Source: Prorocentrum cordatum (taxonomy: Eukaryota; Sar; Dinophyceae; Prorocentrales; Prorocentraceae). From it: a DNA stretch of 64,000 bases. The stretch is taken from the NCBI GenBank assembly GCA_963575745.1, contig CAUYUJ010018477.1:1-64000 (forward strand). The letters run 5' to 3'. Made by a program: the position numbers and the translations under genes. Under the pieces are notes generated by a model. The model saw only the letters and a list, made by a program, of their open reading frames with translations, was not told where the DNA came from and searched no databases. Of this stretch, positions 44,641-53,779 are shown piece by piece (positions within the stretch are counted from its first letter, which is position 1; each line of letters starts with the position of its first letter).

Positions 44641-44859
44641 ATGGAAATCGACGGCGCATATAAGATGGCCCCTAAAAAGGACCTCGAAGGCTCCCAGACG
44701 ACCCTCTATGAGGGCCTCAGGACACTTCAAAGACAAGGGCTCCATGAGACCCCCAGAACCTTCCACGGGGGCTCCAAAAAAGGGTTCCAACAGGACCCAC
44801 AAACACCTCCAGAACACCTTCGAAGACTTCAAGATAGCTCCAGGAGTTATCGTGTTCAT

Positions 44860-44895
44860 TGTCCTCCTCCTCCTCCTCCTCCGCTCCCCCTCCTT
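44860..44895. repeat. Short (TCC)n run
   Basis: CCTCCTCCTCCTCCTCCGCTCC-type run, flanked by sequence with no recognised gene (44640-45170). Confidence 0.8.
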
Positions 44896-45184
44896 CTCTT
44901 TCTTTTCCTCGTCATTGTTTTCCTCGTCATCGACAGCGTCATTCGTTGTCGTGTTTACTCTTCTTCTGAGGTGTTCACAACACGCAAGCCAATCGCGAAT
45001 GGCCGCGACGTCAACTCTTGCCAAAGATCAAGGAACGCTGCGCCCGCCCGAAAAACGCTGGAACGCTGGGCAAGTCCCTGGCACCCGCATTTTCCGCTTA
45101 CCGCGCAACACCAACCTACGCGAGGGCGACGAGCGCCGGGAGAAAACATGATCGACCCACGAACCCGGAAAGGAATATAGAACT

Positions 45185-45865
45185 GTAACACATGGCAGCG
45201 TTTTCAAAGACACCTGATTGGGTGACGGGCAAATGCAATGCTGAGTGTATCGATCTCGATGTACCCTGCCGAGGGCTGTGCTGTGCTGCACCGTGCTGAA
45301 TTGCGATGTGCCATGCCGCGATTGTGCTCTATAGCCTCATGGATCGAGTCCTCCTTTGCATCCGAGTCCTGACCGAACTGATCTCGATCTTAAGCTCGAG
45401 CTGCCTGAACACATAGTAGCTGCCCCAGAGCTGATAGACAAGGGAGCATGTCAGGAGGACGCGCCGCGAAACGTCCCAAGGGATGCGCCAGGCGACGTGC
45501 CAGGGGATGCCATGGGGTCGCACCGCGGGACGTGCCAAAGGGACGCGCTACGGAACGTGCCAATGGATGTGCCACGGGATGTGCCAGGGGACGCGCCACG
45601 CGACATGCCAGGGAGACTCGCCAAGGGACGAGCCACGGAACGTGCCACGGAACGTGCCAAGTTGCAATGCTGAGTGTATCGATCTTGATGTACCGTGCCG
45701 AAATCTGTGCTGTGCTGCGCCGTGCTGAATTGCGATGTGCCATGCCGCGATTGTGCTCTATAGCCTAGTGGATCGAGTCCTCCTTTGCATCCGAGTCCTG
45801 ACGATGGGGACGCACCGCGGGACGTGCCAAGGGGACGCGCTACGGAACGTGCTGGGGACAAGCGT
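45185..45865 (+). repeat. About 470-bp tandem unit, copies 3-4 (fourth truncated)
   Basis: Same order of words as 43140-44095 (GTATCGATCTCGATGTAC; TGCCATGCCGCGATTGTG; GCTGCCTGAACACATAGTAG; GGGACGTGCCAAAGGGACGC). TATATA is replaced by CTATAGCCT. The fourth unit skips from TCCTGAC directly into the minisatellite. Confidence 0.85.
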
Positions 45866-46145
45866 CTCGCTCGAGACATCCTGCCAACATCCTCAGAATT
45901 CCTGCGCGCGGGACGCGGCACGCGCGAGACATCCTCGGAATTCTTGCGAGCGGGACGTGAAAACAAGCATTTCGCCTGAGACACCCTCTGAATTCTGGAC
46001 CCCCACGAGGCCCCCCACGAGGCCCCTGCTCGAGACATCCCCAAATTTTGCAAAACCAGCGTTTCGCTCGAAACGTCTTCAACAAATTATGAAAGACAAG
46101 CATTTCGCTCGAGACATCCTGCCAAAATTCGAGGAAATCCTAGCA
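45866..46145 (+). repeat. CGAGACATCCTC repeats, second block
   Basis: GTCTCGCTCGAGACATCCTG, GGAATTCTTGCGAGCGGGAC and CAGCGTTTCGCTCGAAAC words at irregular spacing. Confidence 0.8.
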
Positions 46146-46359
46146 AAATTACTCCGACGGAAGAACCCCACATAAGAATCCTCTGGGCGAATCTGGAAAA
46201 AGCCATCACCGTCGTCCTCGTGGTTGGTGAGGCGTCCTGGCTGTCTCTTCTGCGTATATTTCCACTCGCCTTGGCGCGGGCCCCCCTTCCACTCCTTACG
46301 TTGTGCCCATCCTCGCCCCCCTGCTTGTTCCGCGCCCCGCCACCTCCCCCCCTTCCTGT

Positions 46360-46545
46360 TGCATGAACGCGCATGTCGATGTTCCTCGGCGCCGTCGCCG
46401 CCACGGCCAGCACAGGCGCGTTCTCTACTGGTCACGTCGCGCAGCCGTTGGGACAACCCCGCGGGCCAGGCTGTCGGGACAACCCCGCGAGCCAGCGCAA
46501 GACCAAGCCGTTGGGACAACCCCGCGGGCTTCGAGCGAGGCGCAG
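46360..46545 (-). repeat. 3' flank of PIF1 copy B, shared with copy A
   Basis: On the minus strand, after the helicase stop: three copies of GCGGGGTTGTCCCAACGGCT separated by 30-45 bp, then GAGAACGCG, then CCGTGGCGGCGACGGCGCC and AACATCGACATGC. Same order as 15990-16172. Confidence 0.78.
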
Positions 46546-46551
46546 CCGCGC

Positions 46552-47085
46552 TCAGGCGGAAGGCAGCACGAAGCCCAGCTCTGCCGCGAGCTGCTTCGCC
46601 TCCGCCCTGGACAAAACCGCTCTCTTGTCGAACTCCAGGAGCGCCTTCCGCAGGGACGCCGGCGGCCCGCACTCCAGGAACTCTCGCGGCGGCGGCCGCA
46701 GGATCAGCATGTTCCGCATGCACGTGGCGCGGGAGAACATGACGTAGAGGTGCAGCCCCACTGCTCGTCCGACATGCCCGTGCGGCCAGCGTCCTCGTCT
46801 CTCGCGCAGTCGATGGTGACGCCCTTGCGCAGCGTCTGGCCCTGCGACAGCGTGGAGGTCAGGTAGGACGCGTGCGTCAGGGTGAACCCCGAGCGGCGCA
46901 CGCTGTGCGCCCCCGAGCTCTGCCATGTGAGCTCCCTTTCGGTGGGCCTGAACATCAGCAAGCTCCGCGCCCGCGCCTCGGCCTGGCCGTCGTCGTCGGC
47001 GCCTTCGGCGCCCTGTCGCAGCACCTTGGCGACCTCCTGGTAGATCGGAGACTCCTTGAAGCCGTGCACCTGCAGCCAGATTCCT
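46552..47085 (-). pseudogene. PIF1-like helicase C-terminal domain, copy B, frameshifted
   Basis: Upstream frame: IWLQVHGFKESPIYQEVAKV (after a possible CGGGTCAG acceptor at about 47084), a charged linker, then GFTLTHASYLTSTLSQGQTL, matching PIF1/RecD-type motif V (T-H-x...S-Q-G-x-T-L). At DEQWG the frame shifts by one base near 46770. It then reads LHLYVMFSRATCMRNMLIL (motif VI, YVxxSR), RPPPREFLECGPPASLRKAL and a helical end to a stop at 46552. No Walker A/B part is present, so this is only the C-terminal exon. PIF1 helicases unwind DNA 5'-3'; a helicase-bearing mobile element or duplicated host gene are both possible sources. Confidence 0.75.
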
Positions 47086-47104
47086 GACCCGCTCGGATTA
47101 CCAA

Positions 47105-47812
47105 CATGATCTGCAGGCCCCATAGGGAGGGGGCTGCTCCCGCCTGAGACTTCCTCGCAGTTCACTCACAGACGAGGCTCCCGCCTGAGACTTCCTCCAT
47201 ATTCAGGCTTGAGGAACCCAAAAGTGACGACAGTTACAGGTTCCGATGACCCGCTCGGATTACCAACATGATCTGCGGGCCCCATAGGGAGGGGGCTCCC
47301 GCCTGAGACTTCCTCACAATTCACTCACAGACGAGGCTCCCGCCTGAGACTTCCTCCAAATTCAGGCTTGACGAGCCCAAAAGTGACGACAGTTACAGGT
47401 TTCCGATGACCCGCTCGGATTACCAACATGATCTGCGGGCCCCATAGGGAGGGGGCTCCCGCCTGAGCCTTCCTCAGAATTCACTCACAGACGAGGCTCC
47501 CGCCTGAGACTTCCTCCAAATTCAAGCTTGAGGAGCCCAAAAGTGACGACAGTTACAGGGTTCCGATGACCCGCTCGGATTACCAACATGATCTGCGGGC
47601 CCCATAGGGAGGGAGCTCCCGCCTGAGACTTCCTCCCAATTCACTCACAGACGAGGCTCCCGCCTGAGACTTCCTCCATTTTCAGGCTTGACGAGCCCAA
47701 AAGTGACGACAGTTACAGGGTTCCGATGACCCGCTCGGATTACCAACATGATCTGCGGGCCCCATAGGGAGGGGGCTCCCGCCTGAGACTTCCTCACAAT
47801 TTACTCAACGAT
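47105..47812 (-). repeat. 160-bp tandem array (4.4 copies) upstream of PIF1 copy B
   Basis: GATCTGCxGGCCCCATAGGG recurs at 47108, 47270, 47430, 47590 and 47750 (162, then 160 bp exactly). Each unit also contains two GGCTCCCGCCTGAGACTTCC half-repeats, and AAAAGTGACGACAGTTACAG. Units are highly similar, so the array is recent or homogenised. Lies 5' of the helicase exon in its orientation. Confidence 0.93.
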
Positions 47813-47814
47813 GA

Positions 47815-48068
47815 TGAGGATGAGGATGATGAGTGGTGGTGAAGATGAGTGGTGAAGAGGATGATGATTGATTGTGAGTGGTGGTGGCGATGATGATGTT
47901 AGAATGAGGATGATGCCGATGCCGATGATGATGATGATGATGATGATGATGTTCGTGAGCGTGTGAGAGAGTGCGAGTGATGATGATGATGAGTACGTGA
48001 GTGACTAAGCATGTGAGAGAGCATCATCGATGATGCTGATGAGGTTGATGATGAGAGAGTGCGAGTGA
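47815..48068. repeat. GATGAT / GTGA simple repeat
   Basis: ATGATGATG-rich and GAGTGGTGG-rich sequence ending in GTGTGTGTG near 48090. Confidence 0.85.
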
Positions 48069-48157
48069 CTGTGAGTGGGTGTGTGTGTGTTCCTGTCCAG
48101 TTCCTGCGCGGGGTGTCCAGAGAAAACAAAAACCCCACTTTGGATGTGGGGAACAAG

Positions 48158-48384
48158 CGAAATAGTCGAGACATCCTCGAAATTCCTGCGCGCGGGACGC
48201 GGCACGCGCGAGACATCATCGGAATTCCTGCGCGCGGGGCGCTTTTCCGTGTCGCGGTCGGCTCTGCAAAACCAGCGTTCCGCTCGAGACATCCTCAACA
48301 AATTCTGAAAACAAGCGTTTCGCTCGAGACATCCCCAACTCTGCAAAACCAGCGTTCCGCTCGAGACATCCTCAACAAATTCTG
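48158..48384 (+). repeat. CGAGACATCCTC repeats, third block
   Basis: GGAATTCCTGCGCGCGGGxCG and AACCAGCGTTCCGCTCGAGA followed by CATCCTCAACAAATTCTGAA, each present two or more times. Confidence 0.83.

Positions 48385-48434
<50 letters not shown>
48385..48434. repeat. Poly(A) tract, 50 nt
   Basis: Fifty uninterrupted A inside a CGAGACATCCTC unit. Comparison with 44480-44515 shows it replaces a GAAAACATGCGTTTTGCTCG-like segment. Confidence 0.95.
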
Positions 48435-48436
<2 letters not shown>

Positions 48437-48454
48437 GCTAGGGACATCCTCAAT

Positions 48455-48573
48455 TTTTAATTCGCCGGCCCTACGCGACCTCGTTATTTATCGCAAAAGA
48501 AATTCGCCGGCCCTACAGCCGTCAAAACCGGGGGGAAACCAACTAAAAGAGAACCCTGGGCCTGCGCCCTTTC
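48455..48573 (+). repeat. Dispersed repeat H, copy 2
   Basis: TTAATTCGCCGGCCCTACGC and AGAGAACCCTGGGCCTGCGC: near-identical to 44527-44640, and in the same position at the end of a CGAGACATCCTC block. Confidence 0.9.
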
Positions 48574-48644
48574 CGGGAAAAACATGCGATGCGCGCGCAC
48601 ACGATTTTATCAAATAGCCAAAAGTGTTGCCGGACAGTTTGGCG

Positions 48645-48705
48645 ACGTGCACACGCGCGCGTCGTCGCGTGCGCATGCCGAAATCATTCAACAACCTTCA
48701 GTTTC
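48645..48705 (+). repeat. CGCGCGTCGTCGCG repeat, pair with 49545-49600
   Basis: CACGCGCGCGTCGTCGCGTG followed by CGCATGCCGAAATCATTCAA recurs diverged at about 49550 (CACGCGCGTCGTCGCGCGCA, CATGCCAAAATCCTTCAA). The two copies flank the minisatellite block between them. Confidence 0.8.
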
Positions 48706-48739
48706 GGAGTAGTTTCAAACAAATAATCGCCGTCTTGGA

Positions 48740-49375
48740 GGCTTCTTGGGGGCCAAGAGGCCCCCAAGAAGCCTCCAAGACGGTCCAAGAGGGCCCCGAG
48801 ACGGCCAAAGATCGCCCGAAGACGCCCAACAGGGCCCCAAGACAGCCCAAGAGGCCTCCAAGAGACGCCCCAAGGGCCTTCCAAGAGGCCTCCGAAGAGG
48901 GCCCCAAGAGGCCAAAATCGTTGATTTTCATTGTTTTTTTCGCTGTTTTTTGCGTTCTGGCTTTTTCGGCTTCCGGACGCTCCAAGACGGCCCAAGAGGC
49001 CCCCAAGACCGCTCCAAGACGGCCCACGAGGCTCCCAAGACGGCCCCGGAACGGCCCAGGAGGGCCCCCAAGACGGCCCAAGTGCCGCCCAAGACGGACC
49101 AAGAGGCCCCAAGACGGGCCCAAGAGGGGCTCAAGAGGGGAACCGAGAACTGAAAAATCGAGCCCTCCGCCCCAGAAGGCGCCCAGGAGGCCCCAAAAAG
49201 GCCCCAAGAGGCCCCCAAGAGGCCCCCAAGACGCCCCAAGAGGCGCCCAAGAGGCCCAAAAGAGGCCCCAAGAGGCCCCAAAACGGCCCCCAAGAGGCCC
49301 CAAAACTCGGCTAGCCCACAACTGTGCGACAATATGGGCCGGCGGAATGAGCGAAGCGATTAATAAAAGACACAG
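48740..49375 (+). repeat. CAAGACGGCCC minisatellite block with conserved 3' end
   Basis: CCCCAAGAGGCC arrays with an internal GCTTTTTCGGCTTCCGGACG near 48959. Ends GGGCCGGCGGAATGAGCGAA followed by GCGATTAATAAAAGAC, as at 41230. Confidence 0.78.
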
Positions 49376-49604
49376 GGCTTCGCAACACGGATGTTCAAAA
49401 CAAACATGCGCGCGAGCTCTTGTGAAATCTTTGGAAAACTACATGTTTTCCAAGCATTTCAGAACATACGGCCAAACGGACATTGCGCCCTTGCGCGAGT
49501 TCCGTCGCGAGAATCCTCTGCAAAAAAAAAAAAAAAACACGAAGTGCACGCACGCGCGTCGTCGCGCGCACATGCCAAAATCCTTCAAAATCGAGTGTGG
49601 TTAG

Positions 49605-50750
49605 TTTGTTGGAGTATATAAACTAATGTATTTAAACAAAGGCTCGCAACACGGATTTCTAACAACAAAGGTTCGCAACGACGGTTGTTGAGCTTCGCGC
49701 GCGCGCATGTCGAACTCGCTCGAACGGCCTACCGCGCACGCTGGGGTAGCACGACCCGTGCCAAATAAGACCATGCGAACCACTCGCGCGTCTGCCGCGC
49801 ACGCGTTTGGAATCTCTTCCCAAACCTCCATCACCGACGCGAAGACGCCGTCATCGTCGTCGGCGTGATCAGCATCGGCGCCGTCACTGGCTGCCCCGTC
49901 GTCGCTGTCAGCATCGTCACCAGAATCGCTACTATCATCATCGTGTCTGCCGTTGTCGACGTTGCCATGATACCGCGCCCGCCCAAGTCGACGACTCGCA
50001 CTGAAGTGCCCGCTGTGATGTGCCGAACGGCCAGCGCCACCGCGTTCGGGTCGGTCGCGCCAAACTAGCTGGCCGCTGCGCGCGCGAGCATGCGGGGGCT
50101 AGCACGGCCGCAGAGATGCACCAGCCAGCGCCAAGCACTCATCGCAATCGCCGCCGCATGAGGTTTGCAAACCAAGATGCGGGTGGGTGGGTGGGATGTT
50201 TGCGCGAGCGCTGGAGTGGACAAGTCACTGCGAACAGAAATTAATTGCACCACTTAGCTCACACCCCATAGATCGCAGCAAATACATAGCACAACAGAGC
50301 TTGCACAACTTAGCTTGCACCACATAGATTGCACAACATAGCTTGCACCACATGACGTGCGCCACGCAGATTTCAGACAATACGTAGTCTAGAAAGTACT
50401 GCTTAGTGTCCACACTGGCCGACATAGTTAAACTAAAAAAACGCCGTCCTCACCATCTACACCTGTTGAAGCTCTCGAAACCCGTCTGCAAACTGAACGC
50501 AATTGGCGCCACGGCGAGAAACACAGGTGAAACAAACCGCCCTCTGTCAGCGTGAGTGATGGACCGGTGGAACACGCACGCGGCGCCAAGGCGAGAGGCA
50601 CATGTTGAAAACGGGATGCCCTCCACCTGGGCATCATGAGCGCCGGACAAGACCCAAAAACGAAACGCCAGGCGCCGCCCCACCAGTACGCCCGGCGGTG
50701 CGACGAGAAGGAGCCGCAAGGAAGCGGGATGGAGGAGAGGACGGAGGACG
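49605..50750. other. No gene recognised
   Basis: Ordinary to GC-rich sequence with CGTCGTC and GCGCGCGC words. Four to five GCACAACATAGCTTGCACCA-like words occur at 50270-50355 (degenerate about 22-bp repeat). No conserved protein motif. Confidence 0.5.
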
Positions 50751-50984
50751 GACAATGACGGAGGGGCCGTCGTCGAACAGGTCGCCGCCGATCCGTCGCC
50801 GCCGTCCGTCGCCGCCGTCATCGTCGCCGCCGTCGCCGTCGCCCTCGTGGTGTTGGCCGTTGTCGTCGCCGTTGTCCTGGGCACCCGCCAGCCAAGAGGC
50901 CACGCCGGCCACGCCTGCGAGCCCCAGCGGCGAGGGCAGCTGCCGCTGGGGCGGCGCGGCGGGCGCCTCACCCGCGGACAAGCG

Positions 50985-51400
50985 ACGACCTCGACGTGCG
51001 AGGTCGGAGACGCTTGACGACGACACCGACGTCGCTCGTCGACGGCGACGAGCGGCGGCGACGTCGACCTCGGCGTGCGACGACGTCGGCGACGTCACCG
51101 CTCCGCAGGCCCTTCGGCGTCTCTGAGACACTCTCGTCGCCACAGCTGGACGCGGCTGGGAAGGCTGCCAGACTTGGGTCCACGGGACCGATGTCGAGCC
51201 AGCGCTTTAGCCCATCGTAGGACGACGACGGGGACGACGGCGGCCGACGACAAAGACGACAGCGACGGACGACGGACAGACGACGGCGAACGACGGACGA
51301 TGGCAACGACGACGAACTGCGGACGACGGCAACAACGGCAACGACGATGGCAACGGACGACCTGCGACCACAAACACGACCACGGACGACGACGACCACG

Positions 51401-51453
<53 letters not shown>

Positions 51454-51480
51454 ACGGCGGACGAATACAGCAACGGACTG
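50985..51480. repeat. CGACGA-rich sequence with (GAC)n core
   Basis: GACGACGAC run at 51398-51455 within about 500 bp of CGACG-rich DNA. All frames open but repetitive. Confidence 0.85.
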
Positions 51481-51624
51481 GCATCGACGACGGCGGCGGC
51501 GGACGCCGAAGCGGCGCCTTGCCGTGCGCCGCCGCACCCCGAGGCCCGTGGGGAGAGGGGAGGGGGAGGGACGGCCCGGGGGCGAGCTCGCGGGGGCCAG
51601 GGCGAAGCACGGAGGGCTCGTGTC

Positions 51625-52265
51625 GTGCCGACTTCGGCGCTGGCTTCTGACACCACGCAGGATCTAGAAGAAGGAGTAGAACAAAAAAAGAAGAAGCAGA
51701 AGAAAAAAAGAAGATGAAGAAGAAGAAGAAGAATAAGGACAATAACAACAACAAGAACGCCATGGACATACACTTTTGGCGCTCCGCGCGGATTTCTTGG
51801 ATCTGCGCTGGGCCCCCCTCCGCGCGGAGCGCGCCAGGGGCGGCGCCGGAGGCGCCGCCGGGGGCCCAGGCGCGGATCCAAGAAATCCGCGCGGAGCGCC
51901 AAAAGTTAATGTAAATGGCGTTTTTTCTTCTTCGGGGATCGTTCAACCTTGAACGATCGGCCGTTTTCGAAACGGCCAAATCGTTCCACATAGAGCGATT
52001 CTGGGTGGCCCGCGGCAATCAACATTGACCGCCGGCGCGGGGGTCCGCCGGTCGACACGACTCGAACCTGCCGGCAGGTTCGTGTTGTGCCAACCCCGGC
52101 GCTGGCTTCTGACACCACGCAGGATCGTTCGACCTTGAACGATCGACCCTTTACGAAGCGTTAGATCGTTCAATAACGACCGATTCTGGGCCGCCAGCGG
52201 CGTTCAACACTGAACGCTGGCGGCGGGGTCGCCGCCAGTCGACACGACGCGAACCTACTGTAGAC
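51625..52265 (+). repeat. Palindrome-rich tandem unit around M4 copy 2
   Basis: GCGCTGGCTTCTGACACCAC followed by GCAGGAT occurs at about 51637 and 52098. GATCGTTCAACCTTGAACGATC (palindrome) is at about 51938 and its variant near 52124. CGATTCTGGG(T/C)(G/C)GCC(C/A)GCGGC occurs at about 51998 and 52181. Unit length is about 185 bp for the two complete copies. Confidence 0.78.
51772..51906. mobile_element. M4 GC-rich foldback element, copy 2
   Basis: Arms ACTTTTGGCGCTCCGCGCGG and CCGCGCGGAGCGCCAAAAGT are perfect inverted repeats, continued inward by ATTTCTTGGATC / GATCCAAGAAAT. The centre is the same nested palindrome as at 20184-20319. Confidence 0.87.
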
Positions 52266-52374
52266 GGACTTCTAAGATTCTCGAAGGTCAGCAGGGCAGC
52301 CCACCACAAGCAGTGGAGGAAGCTGCCCCTCGAAGCATGGCATTGCTTCGAAAAACACAAAAATGGAGCATCTC

Positions 52375-52495
52375 GGATCTCCGCGCGGCTGCATCAGGTC
52401 GGCGCTGCGCCCCATGCTCCCCGCTCCCAATTGGTGCCGCCGTCCAGGGGTGTTGGAGCGGGGCTCAGCGCCGACCCAAGAACTCCTCGCGGAGC
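52375..52495. mobile_element. M4-related element, diverged copy 3
   Basis: GATCTCCGCGCGGCTGCATC and AGGTCGGCGCTGCGCCCC are mirrored by GGGGCTCAGCGCCGACCC and AACTCCTCGCGGAGCT. The centre differs from the other copies. Confidence 0.55.
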
Positions 52496-52499
52496 TATG

Positions 52500-52990
52500 A
52501 CATCCTGGCGGAGCCATTGAGAATGTGTATGCTGCGCTGCTCATTTGTAGGGCAGATTGGAAGCCGCCAAGCTTAGCCAGAGCACGGCTGGGTGCTGTCG
52601 CAACAGCGCCGACGTCAGCTACCCACACCGCGCAAATTGTTCAATGTGGAACGATCTCCTCTGTCCGGCAGCGGAGATCGTTGAAGAGTGGCCCCATTCA
52701 GGCCGCGGGTGCTCGGTAATGCGGCGCGGTCCTCTGACGCCACCTACGCCATCTACGTCCTCTGCATTTCCAGACGAGCTGGAAAGGCATGACCACCGAA
52801 AAGCGGCACCGCCATCGCGAGAATCCGTTGAAGGCCCTCGCGATGGTAAAGCGCCGCTGCTTTTCGGCATCCTGCTCGAGACACCTCCGGCTTCTGGCTC
52901 GTGGAGGCACCGTGGATTCCCTCGCCAAAGGAGGCCCTGCTGATTATGTTGGTGAGGCTTCCCCGTCCTTCCGGCTGAAGAGTACCTTTA
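52500..52990. other. No gene recognised; contains two hairpin words
   Basis: AACGATCTCC...GGAGATCGTT (52648-52683) is a short hairpin. AAGCGGCACCGCCATCGCGA and its inverse TCGCGATGGTAAAGCGCCGCTGC (52800-52862) form an imperfect inverted pair. Confidence 0.5.
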
Positions 52991-52991
52991 G

Positions 52992-53151
52992 GTCGGGCGT
53001 GTCCTCCTACAGGGGGATTTTGGACATAGAATCAAAAACCAATCACCAGAAAATATTCAATAATACGTTTAAACTACTAAACAGAAATGGCCCCCAGACT
53101 ATTTTTCAAAATGTTTGAAATTGTCCTCCTGTATAGAGACACGCGCCCGAC
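52992..53151. mobile_element. M2 inverted-repeat element, copy at 53.0 kb
   Basis: Left end GTCGGGCGTGTCCTCCTACA followed by GGGGGATTTT; right end TTGTCCTCCTGTATAGAGAC then ACGCGCCCGAC. AT-rich core with CCCCCAGACTATTTTTCAAA. 160 bp, non-coding. Confidence 0.82.
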
Positions 53152-53234
53152 TCAAGAGTACCTGGGTGCGGGGCGGCTTCTTGGCAGAGCTCGGCTCCTG
53201 CCAGGGCCAGCCCCCCTGCAGCTGCCGGGAGGCG

Positions 53235-53376
53235 CGCAGGCCAATAGATAACATATGTTTGTGTATGTATATGTCTATATAAATATATATGTTCACATCT
53301 GTATACGCATATGTGCATGTATCCACACACGTATACACATGTGTATATATGTGCGTATGTCTAAGAATATGTGTGT
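53235..53376. repeat. TATA/TGTATG microsatellite
   Basis: Alternating purine-pyrimidine TATGTGTATATG-type sequence. Confidence 0.85.
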
Positions 53377-53377
53377 A

Positions 53378-53418
53378 CTAGAACCATCGCGCGCGCTTTG
53401 CGCGCGCTCAAGTTCTAG
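53378..53418. repeat. Hairpin CTAGAAC...GTTCTAG with GCGCGCGC stem
   Basis: CTAGAAC (53378-53384) pairs with GTTCTAG (53412-53418). An inner GCGCGCGC/TTT/GCGCGCGC stem-loop is separated by short bulges. Confidence 0.85.
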
Positions 53419-53779
53419 CTAGGCTTGATCGGCCAACTCATGTGATCTCATGTTGGTCGCTTCTTGCGTCCAGGGACTCCCTTGGAGGCCCTGCGCAAGC
53501 CTCGGAATCTGATAGATAGAAGGGGAAGTGCGGAAACGCAGAAACCATTAATTCCCTTTAGGTATTCAACGATTTGGGGCCCTCAAAGGCTTCCTGTTTT
53601 TTGGGGGGGAGGTGAGGGGGTCTGAAGTGTGGTATGTTGTGCAAGAGTAGATCGGGGGCCAGACTTACAGAAAAACAAGGAACTGTGGGATTTCCATGTT
53701 TTTTCAGTTCATCGGCGCTGCTCGGCGCTGTTTTTTGTTTGTGCCTCGCGGGTTTTGTTCGCTGGGCCCCTCAGGGGTG

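Noticed and set aside
47105-47812. Regular direct repeats as a CRISPR array
   Set aside because: Units are 160 bp with conserved spacer parts, and the context is eukaryotic with no cas genes.
50634-51143. Minus-strand frame resembling a transit peptide (PSPLGLAGVAGVASWLAG)
   Set aside because: It has no ATG start, is mostly Arg/Asp trinucleotide repeat, and no mature domain follows.
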